64,000 nt of DNA from NCBI RefSeq assembly GCF_009910675.1, contig NZ_RSEJ01000026.1, forward strand, positions 1 through 64,000. Direction: 5' to 3'. Made by a program: the position numbers and the translations under genes. This stretch comes from Photobacterium alginatilyticum (GTDB taxonomy: Bacteria > Pseudomonadota > Gammaproteobacteria > Enterobacterales > Vibrionaceae). Of this stretch, positions 43,148 through 51,119 are shown in pieces. The notes beneath the pieces were generated by a model, which saw only the letters and a program-made list of their open reading frames with translations, had not been told where the DNA came from and made no database searches. Positions within the stretch are counted from its first letter, which is position 1. The number at the start of each line of letters is the position of its first letter.

Positions 43148-44545
43148 CTACAGAGCTTCGGTATAGAATGTCTTGTAGGCACGGTACAATTCGTAAATAT
43201 CGAACTTGGAGGCCAGTTCGAATGGCGAGTGCATAGAAAGTAAGGCAGCTCCGGCATCAATGGTATTAATGCCATAGTGCGCAAGGTATTTAGCAACAGT
43301 ACCGCCGCCGCCTTCGTCCACCTTGCCAAGCAGGCCGGTTTGCCAGGTGATTTCGTGGTCGTCGAAAATACGGCGAAGAGCCGCGACATACTCGGCATCG
43401 GCATCATTCGATCCTGCCTTGCCGCCATGGCCGGTATATTTGGTCAGTACAAGCCCGTAGCCCAACTTGGAGGCGTTTTGTGCATCATGCACAGATTCAA
43501 ATAACGGGTTAAGCCCGGCATTAACATCTGAGGACAGGGCATAAGATTTCCACAGACAGCGACGAAGCATCTGGTCGTTATACTGTGCGCCTGCCTGACG
43601 GATCAATAACTCGCCAGTGAAGAATTCAAGGTAGCGGGACTCGAGGCCTGTTGCACCAGACGAGCCAATTTCCTCTTTATCTACCAGGAAGCAGACTGCT
43701 GTTTGTTCCGGTGTCGGAATTTCCAGGATGGCTTCGAGTGACGTATAGGCGCAGATACGGTCGTCCTGGCCATAGGCACCAACGATACCCTGATCAATAC
43801 CAACATCACGTGCATCACCGGCAGGGACTAGCATTAGCTCGGCCGAGATGAAGTCAGGCTCTGTGATTTCATACTTCTCATGCAGTTTGATAAGAATGTG
43901 CTGTTTGACCTTGTCTTTGATCTTTTCGTCATCGAAGGACATAGGTACAGAGCCGACGATGATTTGCAGTTCCTCACCTTTCAGGACTTCTGCAGCATTT
44001 CGTTCGCGCTGAACTTTTTTGTCCAGGTGCGGTAGCAAGTCCGGGATGGTGAAAACAGGGTCTTGAGGATCTTCACCGATAACAATATCTACGGTACGGC
44101 CCGACTTGGTCACCACAACACCGTGCAAGGCTAACGGGCGGGAAGCCCACTGATACTTCTTGATGCCGCCGTAATAATGAGTACGCATTAGCGCCAGCTC
44201 ATTCTTCTCGTACATCGGGTTAGGCTTAAGATCCAGGCGAGGGGAATCGATATGGGAAACGACAAATCGAATGCCTTCACAAATAGGACGTTTGCCGACA
44301 ACAGTTAACACAACGTTCTTATTGCGGTTGATGAAATATACTTTATCCCCAGCGACTAATTGTTCAAATTCTTCAATAGGGCGGAAGCCATGCTGCTTGG
44401 CTTCTGCAATCGCTGCTTTCACGCATTGGCGTTCTGTTTTTCCTGCATTGAGAAAATGTTTGTAGTCTTCACAGAAATGATTGATCTCATCGATTCGGTT
44501 ATTTTCAAGATTGAGCCAACCATTAGTGTATTGCAGTGTATCCAT
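43148..44545 (-). CDS. M18-family aminopeptidase (aminopeptidase I / aspartyl aminopeptidase type)
   Basis: A 465-residue cytosolic zinc exopeptidase. Metal and catalytic residues lie in SHIDSPRLDLKP (His-x-Asp, near 93-104), DDRICAYTSLEAI (Asp, near 264), DKEEIGSSGATG (Glu-Glu, near 296) and TKYTGHGGKAGSND (near 378), in the usual M18 order. It removes N-terminal residues from peptides. It is the first gene of a two-gene unit with the POT-like transporter. Divergently, across 965 bp, lies the glycine reductase island, which consumes free glycine, so peptide breakdown could feed that pathway. Confidence 0.9.
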   Translation of the reverse strand: MDTLQYTNGWLNLENNRIDEINHFCEDYKHFLNAGKTERQCVKAAIAEAKQHGFRPIEEFEQLVAGDKVYFINRNKNVVLTVVGKRPICEGIRFVVSHIDSPRLDLKPNPMYEKNELALMRTHYYGGIKKYQWASRPLALHGVVVTKSGRTVDIVIGEDPQDPVFTIPDLLPHLDKKVQRERNAAEVLKGEELQIIVGSVPMSFDDEKIKDKVKQHILIKLHEKYEITEPDFISAELMLVPAGDARDVGIDQGIVGAYGQDDRICAYTSLEAILEIPTPEQTAVCFLVDKEEIGSSGATGLESRYLEFFTGELLIRQAGAQYNDQMLRRCLWKSYALSSDVNAGLNPLFESVHDAQNASKLGYGLVLTKYTGHGGKAGSNDADAEYVAALRRIFDDHEITWQTGLLGKVDEGGGGTVAKYLAHYGINTIDAGAALLSMHSPFELASKFDIYELYRAYKTFYTEAL

Positions 44546-45510
44546 TGCGTAACTCCAAATGTCTATATGAACTTCGGAGCGGAGATTATCATTCTATCAA
44601 ACAGGGGTTTTGTGAGCATTATCCTCTTATCAATCAAAATTGACGTGGAAGATTCTGCTGGCATTGATCGGGTGTGTAGTTGTTGCTTTGCATTATTGCT
44701 GTTTTTGATGATAGGTGCTTTAAATTTAAATGAAATGATTGTTTAACTAAGTTATTTGCTTGCAGGCAGTGAATTTACTGAATTTAAAACTTACTATTTA
44801 TAGTCGGAATAAATAAAAATAAAACATATTTCATTAGGTAATCATAATAATTTGAGGTGGAAAATTAATCTTTCGTGCTACTGCTTTTTGATGTGCAACT
44901 GGTTCACTATATTTTTTTAACCTAAGCATTAGTTATTCTAATGGTAAATGTTATTTGTCAGCTTTGTTAAAATTTATAAAATATTGGTAATTAAAGTGTC
45001 AGATCGTAGAAATTTGAGGGAATTTGACACTATAGAGGTATGGTATTTCTTATAGTGTAACAAAATTTCTCATTTTAATTACTTTTTGTGCTTAAAGTAA
45101 CCCTAGTTATTCAAAGTGCTTATGGTTGAATATGATCTATGTATCATTAGCAGTTCTATTTCAGTGTTTTATCCTGTAATTGGGCATTGCTCACAAAAAA
45201 ATAAACATTACTAATTATAATCGCCTACAAGTTGTTAAGGATGAGAGCCAATCATCTATATATAGGTAAAACTAATAAAATTAATTACTTGCTTATATAG
45301 AGAATACAATACCTTTTACTATCTGATTTTAAATGATGAGAGTGGCGATTAGTTATCTCGCATTGTTCGTATAAACCGTAGGGCTTATAAAGCTTGCGTC
45401 GAAAACTGATTTATTTTGAAGTGCCATAGATATTCGTAACACTTATTAAAAGTGAATAAGTGCTAGGTGTAGATGGCATGTGGTAGTGAAAATAAAAATC
45501 GGTGATAAAT
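44546..45510. other. long AT-rich intergenic region upstream of the glycine reductase island
   Basis: 965 bp with no convincing ORF. It contains an inverted repeat AGTGTCA (44996-45002) / TGACACT (45025-45031) and a second one CACTTATT (45440-45447) / AATAAGTG (45455-45462) about 50 bp before trxB. I looked for a glycine riboswitch and did not find its conserved core. The strong AT bias contrasts with the flanking genes and suggests a large control region or a junction of acquired DNA. Confidence 0.55.
45440..45462. promoter_or_regulatory. 8-bp inverted repeat upstream of trxB
   Basis: CACTTATT and AATAAGTG with a 7-base spacer, 48 bp before the trxB start. It is a plausible operator or promoter-overlapping site for the island. 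Confidence 0.4.
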
Positions 45511-46722
45511 ATGTCAGAACTATACGATGTCATCATTATTGGTGGCGGCTCGGGCGGTATGTCAGCAGGTGTTTATGCAGCCCGCGGCAAAATGAAAACG
45601 CTAATTCTTGAAGATAAGCGTAATACCGGTGGCCAGGCAGCAACAACAAGCGAAATGGAAAACTATCCGGGAATTCTTGAAGCAACCGGCCCGCAGCTCA
45701 TGGATATGTTCCGTGACCACTGCAATAAGTTTGGTGTCGAGTTTGCCCGTGGTTTGGTTACGGATATCAGTATTGCAGAAGATGGTTTCATCAAAACACT
45801 GAAAACCAATAAAGGCGAAGAGTTCCAGACCAAGAGCATCATTATTGCAACCGGAGCAACGCCTCGCATCCTGGGTATCAAGGGTGAAGCAGAATTCCGT
45901 GGCAAAGGTGTTTCTTACTGTGCAACCTGCGATGCAGATTTCTATGAAGAGCTGGATGTTGTGGTTGTTGGTTCAGGTAATACGGCAGTTGAAGAGTCCG
46001 TCTTCCTGACCAAGTTCGTGAATAAAGTGACCATGATTGTCTTGCACGATCAGGGCATTCTGGATGCGGACCGTACGGCACAGGAACAGGCTTTCGCCAA
46101 CGACAAAATCGAGTTTGTATGGAACTCAGTGGTGGAAGAAATCTGTGGTGACGAGCTGGTTGATGGCGTGAAGCTGAAGAACCTGAAAACAGGTGAGATC
46201 ACTGAAATGTCGACCGACGGTGTGTTCATGTTCGTTGGTACCGTGCCGAAGACTGAATTCGTCAAGGAGCTGATTGAGCTGACACCGCAGGGCTACGTGA
46301 TCACCAACGAGAAGCAGGAAACGAGCGTTCCGGGCATTTTCGCAGCTGGCGACGTAACCGATAAGTTCTTACGCCAGGTAGTAACAGCGGCAGGGGATGG
46401 CGCAGTTGCAGCAGTAGCAGCCGACCGCTATATCGAAGAAGAAGAGAGTTGGCGTAAGTCTGTTGCCGAGTTTGACGGCACAGCAATGGTGGCATTCTGG
46501 AACCCGCTGAGCAAAGAAAGCCTGGATGTTATCAACGAACTTGAAGTGCACTGTAAAGATCAGCCGGATCAGCGTGTCGTGACTATCGATACCTACAAGA
46601 GCCAGAACATTGCCAACCGCTTCAATGTGAAAGAAGTGCCCGTAGTAATCAGATTTGACGCTGGGCAGGAAGCCAAGCGAGTAGATGTGAAGGATATCGC
46701 TGAGTTAGAAACTCTGTATTAA
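45511..46722 (+). CDS. trxB: thioredoxin reductase with extra C-terminal thioredoxin-like domain (grd-associated)
   Basis: A 403-residue flavoprotein that passes NADPH electrons to thioredoxin, here to the adjacent TrxA. Residues 1-310 form a standard TrxB: FAD-binding IIGGGSGGMSAG near 9-20, redox-active CATC at 137-140, NADPH-binding VVGSGNTAVEES near 154 and AAGDVTDKFLRQV near 281. Residues about 325-403 add a thioredoxin-fold domain (MVAFWNPLSKES to EVPVVIRF) in which the CxxC site is replaced by NPLS, so it is redox-inactive and perhaps a docking module. The start ATG 45511 follows GGTGAT; GTG at 45502 is possible. It is the first gene of the island. Confidence 0.92.
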   Translation: MSELYDVIIIGGGSGGMSAGVYAARGKMKTLILEDKRNTGGQAATTSEMENYPGILEATGPQLMDMFRDHCNKFGVEFARGLVTDISIAEDGFIKTLKTNKGEEFQTKSIIIATGATPRILGIKGEAEFRGKGVSYCATCDADFYEELDVVVVGSGNTAVEESVFLTKFVNKVTMIVLHDQGILDADRTAQEQAFANDKIEFVWNSVVEEICGDELVDGVKLKNLKTGEITEMSTDGVFMFVGTVPKTEFVKELIELTPQGYVITNEKQETSVPGIFAAGDVTDKFLRQVVTAAGDGAVAAVAADRYIEEEESWRKSVAEFDGTAMVAFWNPLSKESLDVINELEVHCKDQPDQRVVTIDTYKSQNIANRFNVKEVPVVIRFDAGQEAKRVDVKDIAELETLY

Positions 46723-46732
46723 GGGAAACGCA

Positions 46733-47059
46733 ATGATCGAATTGAACAAAGAAAATTTCGATACTGAAGTTAACGTCGACGGTGTTGTCTTGGTTGATTT
46801 CTGGAGCGAAAACTGCGGCCGATGCATTGAGCTAATGCCTGATGTCATCAAACTGGCTGAGCAATACGGCGAAGAGATCAAATTCTGCAAGCTGAACATC
46901 CAGGGTAACCGTCGTTTGGCAATGGCGCAGAAAGTGATGGGTCTACCTTCAATTGTGTTCTACAAGAACGGCGAAAAAGTGAAGCACCTGTCAGGTGAAG
47001 AGCTTGAAATTGAAGAAATTGCACAAGAAGTCGAAAGCTTCATCGCTGAAAAAGCGTAA
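46733..47059 (+). CDS. trxA: thioredoxin of the glycine reductase system, CGRC active site
   Basis: A 108-residue thioredoxin. The active site is C28-G29-R30-C31 (SENCGRCIEL) instead of the classical WCGPC, with the cis-Pro loop GLPSIVFY near residue 75. It would receive electrons from TrxB and reduce the oxidised selenoprotein A after each glycine reductase turnover. The altered CxxC should shift the redox potential; clostridial glycine reductase thioredoxins are also known to deviate at this site. It follows trxB after 10 bp and precedes grdA1 by 156 bp, with a small AGGTTA/TAACCT inverted repeat at 47088-47101 in the gap. Confidence 0.92.
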   Translation: MIELNKENFDTEVNVDGVVLVDFWSENCGRCIELMPDVIKLAEQYGEEIKFCKLNIQGNRRLAMAQKVMGLPSIVFYKNGEKVKHLSGEELEIEEIAQEVESFIAEKA

Positions 47060-47215
47060 GGCTGACTGAAAAGAATTTGTATTGAATAGGTTATCTAACC
47101 TGTTGAACAAATAGAAAAACAACGTTTCACACTGAAACTGCGTTTTTAGAAAACATGTTGTACCGGGTGACTGGCAACAACATAACCTTAGTAATCTGTA
47201 CCCTTGGAGTGAACA

Positions 47216-47683
47216 ATGCTCAAAGATAAGAAAGTTATTATCTTGGGAGACAGAGACGGTGTACCAGGACAGGCTATCGAAGCTTGTATCAAAACTGCTG
47301 GCGCACATGTTCTTTTCTCTACAACTGAGTGTTTCGTCTGAACCAGCGCAGGTGCTATGGATCTGGAAAACCAAAAGAGGATTAAAGGTTTTGCTGACGA
47401 GTTCGGCCCAGAGAATCTGGTTATCGTACTTGGCGGTGCCGAAGCAGAAGCTTCGGGCCTAGCATGTGAAACCGTGACAAACGGCGATCCTACTTTTGCC
47501 GGACCATTAGCCGGAGTCCAGTTAGGACTCTCTTGTTATCATGTGGTTGAGCCGGAAATTAAAGACAATGTGGATTCTGACGTCTATGACGAGCAGATAA
47601 GCATGATGGAAATGGTACTTGATGTCGATGCCATCGTGGCAGAGGTCAAAGAGTATCGTGAGCAATTCGGAAAGTATGTTTAA
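47216..47683 (+). CDS. grdA: glycine reductase selenoprotein A, copy 1 (Sec at UGA 47339)
   Basis: A 155-residue selenoprotein. Reading the in-frame TGA at 47339-47341 as selenocysteine gives the motif C39-F-V-U42, the redox pair of GrdA. It accepts the carboxymethyl group from protein B on Sec, transfers the acetyl unit to protein C and is re-reduced by thioredoxin. The segments IILGDRDGVPGQAIEAC and GGAEAEASGLACETVT are GrdA-typical. The frame is open on both sides of TGA in one register and the length fits GrdA (about 158). GGAG precedes ATG 47216. A second, very similar grdA starts 15 bp later. A SECIS-like stem follows the UGA. Confidence 0.95.
47339..47341 (+). other. selenocysteine UGA codon in grdA1
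   Basis: TGA is codon 42 in the frame that starts at 47216 and ends at 47683. The context CFV-UGA-TSAGAMDLE is the conserved GrdA Sec site. The selenocysteine machinery (selABCD) is in the same island. Confidence 0.95.
47343..47366 (+). other. SECIS-like stem-loop in grdA1
   Basis: CCAG (47343-47346) pairs with CTGG (47363-47366), with an inner AGC/GCT helix and a GCAGGT loop that presents the GG expected in bacterial SECIS apices. The outer stem covaries with grdA2 (CAAG/CTTG), which supports the pairing. Confidence 0.6.
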
Positions 47684-47697
47684 TCGGGAGAAAGATT

Positions 47698-48162
47698 GTG
47701 TTCGCTAATAAAACAGTGATCATTCTTGGAGACCGCGATGGCGTACCTGGTCAGGCAATCGAAGCTTGCATGAAGACCACAGGTGCTCACGTTGCTTTCT
47801 CTACTACAGAATGTTTCGTTTGAACAAGCGCAGGCGCAATGGATCTTGAGAACCAAAAGCGGATTAAAACCCTTGCCGAGGAAAAAGGCGCAGAGAATCT
47901 CGTTGTGATTCTTGGCGGCGCAGAAGCAGAAGCTTCTGGCCTGGCATGTGAAACCGTCACCACCGGCGATCCGACTTTTGCAGGACCATTGGCGGGAGTC
48001 CAGTTAGGACTTTCTTGTTATCACGTGGTTGAAGACGAAATTAAAGAAGCCGTCGATCCGGCAGTCTATGACGAGCAGGTCGGAATGATGGAAATGGTAC
48101 TTGATGTCGATGCGATTAAAGCGGAAATGCAACAATACCGCAGCGAAACTGCATTAGCATAA
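47698..48162 (+). CDS. grdA: glycine reductase selenoprotein A, copy 2 (Sec at UGA 47821)
   Basis: A 154-residue paralog of the preceding protein, by eye about three quarters or more identical. It starts with GTG at 47698 behind GGGAG and reads FANKTVIILGDRDGVPGQA. TGA at 47821-47823 is codon 42 and gives the same C39-x-x-U42 motif. It differs mainly in the region after Sec (KTLAEEKGAENL) and in the C-terminus. It probably carries the same acetyl-transfer chemistry, as a dosage copy or with a preference for another protein B (sarcosine or betaine), though no such protein B is present here. It follows grdA1 after 14 bp. Confidence 0.94.
47821..47823 (+). other. selenocysteine UGA codon in grdA2
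   Basis: TGA is codon 42 of the frame from 47698 to 48162. The context CFV-UGA-TSAGAMDLE is identical to copy 1. Confidence 0.95.
47825..47848 (+). other. SECIS-like stem-loop in grdA2
   Basis: CAAG (47825-47828) pairs with CTTG (47845-47848), with inner GCG/CGC around CAGG. Relative to copy 1 one C-G pair has become A-T through two synonymous changes (ACC to ACA, CTG to CTT), a compensatory pattern. Confidence 0.6.
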
Positions 48163-48177
48163 GTATATCTCAATGCT

Positions 48178-48205
48178 GGTTCGGGTCAGGTCTCTGGCTC
48201 GAACC
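48178..48205 (+). promoter_or_regulatory. hairpin between grdA2 and grdC
   Basis: GGTTCG (48178-48183) and CGAACC (48200-48205) close a loop containing a second helix TCAG/CTGG. No T-run follows. It may separate the highly expressed grdA messages from grdCD. Confidence 0.45.
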
Positions 48206-48234
48206 TACTATCCGGCTCGGATGCAGGAGTAACA

Positions 48235-49767
48235 ATGGGATACGCAGTAATTAAAGGTGTGAGCTATGTGCTCGCCCATACCCCAGATGTATTGATTCAA
48301 CATGGTTCGGTACAGGTGCAGTCTCGGGCTAAAGACCCGGCAGACAGCTATTTACAGCAGCTAAAAGACCACCTTCGCCCATACGAAGACGTGGTTTCTT
48401 ACCCGGCCAACCAGTGTTATATCGGTAACCTTACCCCACAACAGTTGGCAGATATTCCCCAGCCATGGTTTGAGAACAAAGAACACACTTCTCACGAAGG
48501 CAAGTTCGGCGAAATTTATAGCCAGGAAAGTTTCTATGCCATGTTGAACCACGTAGACGTGTTCAACCTGGTTCATTTTACTCAAGAGTTTATTGACACC
48601 TATCAGCCAAAGGTAGGCCAGCATGCCCTTTATGGCGATGTTGACCTGTTTGCCGGCCATCAGCTTATCACCAAAGATGAGATCCTGGCGCTGGTTGAAA
48701 ATCATCAGGCGGAAGTGCTGATGATGAACGGTGAGCTGGTCGGCTGTGTGAAAGCCGCCCACGATGAAGACGAAAACCTGTCTGCCCATATTATGCTTGA
48801 AAACTTGTGTACCAAGGCATCAGGCGTGATGGCTGCAATGCACCTGAAACAGCAGGGCATTGAGCTAGACAAGGTTGATTACCTTATCGAATGTTCGGAA
48901 GAAGCCTGTGGTGACATCAACCAGCGTGGCGGCGGTAACTTCGCCAAGGCAATTGGTGAGGTCATCGGCTGTAATAGCGCAACGGGTTCGGATGTACGTG
49001 GTTTCTGTGCGGCACCTGCTCACGCGATGACACTGGCTGCCGCTCTGGTTAAATCCGGCGTATTCAAGAACGTGATGGTGGTTGCTGGTGGTGCCGTTGC
49101 CAAACTAGGCATGAACGGCCGCGACCATGTTAAAAATGACATGCCGGTACTGGAAGACTGTCTGGCTGGCTTTGCTTGTATGGTGACAGAAAACGACGGT
49201 ATCAGCCCTGAAATCAATACTGATATCGTTGGTCGCCATCAGATCGGTACCGGCTCCTCCCCACAGGCTGTAATGACAGCTTTGATTGCCAATCCGCTGA
49301 AAAATGCCGGTATGGCGATGACAGACATTGATAAATACTCTGTCGAAATGCAAAACCCAGAAATTACCAAGCCAGCAGGCGCCGGTAATGTTCCGGAGTC
49401 AAACTATAAGATGATTGCGGCGCTAGCGGTCAAAGAAGGCCAGCTAGAACGTACTCAGCTCCCTCAGTTTGTTGCTGAGCATGGTATGACAGGCTTTGCA
49501 CCGACTCAGGGCCACATCCCGTCAGGCGTTCCATTCCTGGGCTTCGGTCGCGAAATGATTGTCAGCGGTGAAATCAACAACTTCATGATGGTCGGCAAGG
49601 GCAGCTTGTTCCTGGGCCGTATGACCAACCTGTTTGATGGTCTGAGCTTTGTGGTTCAGAAAAACAGCGGCAAGCAGGAAGAAGTGTTTGATGAGGCTCA
49701 GGTCAAGCAGGTTGTTGCCCAGGCAATGCGTGATGTGGCTGAGAACTTGTTAAATCGCGAACAGTAA
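48235..49767 (+). CDS. grdC: glycine/sarcosine/betaine reductase component C, beta subunit
   Basis: A 510-residue subunit of protein C. Together with GrdD it takes the acetyl group from the Se-carboxymethyl intermediate on GrdA and forms acetyl phosphate. It has a thiolase/FabH-like arrangement (residues about 170-320, with IECSEEACGDINQRGGGNF and GCNSATGSDVRGFCAAP, which carries candidate acyl-accepting Cys). The length fits GrdC (about 510). ATG 48235 follows AGGAG. grdD follows after 12 bp. Confidence 0.93.
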   Translation: MGYAVIKGVSYVLAHTPDVLIQHGSVQVQSRAKDPADSYLQQLKDHLRPYEDVVSYPANQCYIGNLTPQQLADIPQPWFENKEHTSHEGKFGEIYSQESFYAMLNHVDVFNLVHFTQEFIDTYQPKVGQHALYGDVDLFAGHQLITKDEILALVENHQAEVLMMNGELVGCVKAAHDEDENLSAHIMLENLCTKASGVMAAMHLKQQGIELDKVDYLIECSEEACGDINQRGGGNFAKAIGEVIGCNSATGSDVRGFCAAPAHAMTLAAALVKSGVFKNVMVVAGGAVAKLGMNGRDHVKNDMPVLEDCLAGFACMVTENDGISPEINTDIVGRHQIGTGSSPQAVMTALIANPLKNAGMAMTDIDKYSVEMQNPEITKPAGAGNVPESNYKMIAALAVKEGQLERTQLPQFVAEHGMTGFAPTQGHIPSGVPFLGFGREMIVSGEINNFMMVGKGSLFLGRMTNLFDGLSFVVQKNSGKQEEVFDEAQVKQVVAQAMRDVAENLLNREQ

Positions 49768-49779
49768 TCGGAGGTTGCT

Positions 49780-50943
49780 ATGAGTAACATCAATCAACAA
49801 CTGTCCGATACCTTCAACGCCATGGCTGATGGTCTGCTTAGCGGCCAGTTTGGCAAGAAGACCCGCATCGCCCTGACATTAGTTGGCAGCGAGCATGGTC
49901 CTCAGGAGTTACTTCGCGGCGCTCAGTTGGTCGCTCGCCAGTATAGCGATATCGAACCGGTACTGATTGGCTGTGACGATCCTGAGTGCGGATTCGAATG
50001 CTATCCGGCAGCTGATCTTCACGAGTGCCACAAGGTGATGGAAGGGCTGTTCGCTGACAAAAAGATCGATGGTTGTGTGACCTTGCATTACGCATTCCCG
50101 CTGGGTGTGAGCACCATGGGCAAAGTGGTAACCCCGGGAACAGGTCGTGAAATGATCATCGCCTCGACAACGGGTACCACTGATACCAACCGCCAGGCAG
50201 CGCTGCTGAAAAATACGATTTACGGTATTGCACTGGCCAAGGCGAGCGGTATCAAAAAGCCAACAGTCGGTGTGTTGAATATCGACGGTGCGGCACTGTG
50301 CGAGCGTAGCTTACGTGAACTTGCCGAAGGCGGCTATGACATCCACTTTGCGGAGTCTGGTCGTGCTGATGGCGGTATCGCAATGCGAGGCAATGACCTG
50401 CTACAAGGCACACCGGATGTCATGGTGACAGATAGCCTGACCGGTAACCTACTTATGAAGATGTTCTCTTCGTTCACCACTGGCGGCAGCTATGAAGCAT
50501 CAGGCTTTGGCTACGGTCCGGGGTTGGGTGAGGGCGCTTCCGACAAGCTGATAAATATCATTTCAAGAGCCTCAGGCGCCCCTGTTGTTGCCGGCGCAAT
50601 GAGACTGTGTGCAGATGCTGCAAAAGGGAGTGTTATGAAGCGAGTCGATGAAGAGTGGGAAGCGGCGTCGTTGGCCGGGTTGAACAGCGTGCTGGCCAAG
50701 TATCGCCAGCCCAAGCAACCGGTAGAGGCCAAGACGGAAGTGATTGCGCCACCGGAGAAGGTTACTGACGCAGAAATTGGCGGTATTGATATCCTTGAGA
50801 TTGAAGATGCCTGCCAGGCGCTGTGGAAGGCTAACATTTTTGCCCGCACAGGCATGGGCTGTACCGGCCCGATAGTGTTAGTGGCGAGAGACGATTTGGA
50901 GCAGGCACGGGCACAGTTAACCGAAACTAAGTTTATCGGTTGA
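49780..50943 (+). CDS. grdD: glycine/sarcosine/betaine reductase component C, alpha subunit
   Basis: A 387-residue subunit of protein C, related to PlsX/phosphate acyltransferases. It releases the acetyl group as acetyl phosphate, which acetate kinase can convert to ATP. Characteristic segments are SEHGPQELLRGAQLVA, DVMVTDSLTGNLLMKM and FGYGPGLGEGASDKLINIISRASGAPV, with a C-terminal CTGPIVLVARDD. ATG 49780 follows GGAGG. It ends the grdAACD block. A 176-bp spacer leads to selD. Confidence 0.93.
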   Translation: MSNINQQLSDTFNAMADGLLSGQFGKKTRIALTLVGSEHGPQELLRGAQLVARQYSDIEPVLIGCDDPECGFECYPAADLHECHKVMEGLFADKKIDGCVTLHYAFPLGVSTMGKVVTPGTGREMIIASTTGTTDTNRQAALLKNTIYGIALAKASGIKKPTVGVLNIDGAALCERSLRELAEGGYDIHFAESGRADGGIAMRGNDLLQGTPDVMVTDSLTGNLLMKMFSSFTTGGSYEASGFGYGPGLGEGASDKLINIISRASGAPVVAGAMRLCADAAKGSVMKRVDEEWEAASLAGLNSVLAKYRQPKQPVEAKTEVIAPPEKVTDAEIGGIDILEIEDACQALWKANIFARTGMGCTGPIVLVARDDLEQARAQLTETKFIG

Positions 50944-51119
50944 TGGTGACAGTCGCCAAAACCTCCAGCCAATCTACTTCGATGGCAAGAGAAGTCACAC
51001 ACTAGGAAATTCGCGAGCGCGAAATCGGCAGCAATGAGAGTAGCGCCATGCCATCCTGAATAAGAACACTTGATTTTTGTTTAGGGTGGTATCCACCGTC
51101 CGTTACTAAGGATATAGAG

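Noticed and set aside
44546..45510. Glycine riboswitch upstream of trxB
   Set aside because: I searched by eye for the conserved GGAGAG and tandem aptamer features and did not find them; only short inverted repeats are visible.
47216..48162. Two short ORFs after stop codons that look like frameshifted or truncated genes
   Set aside because: Both UGA codons are in frame at codon 42 of complete grdA genes, at the known Sec position, with selenocysteine machinery nearby.
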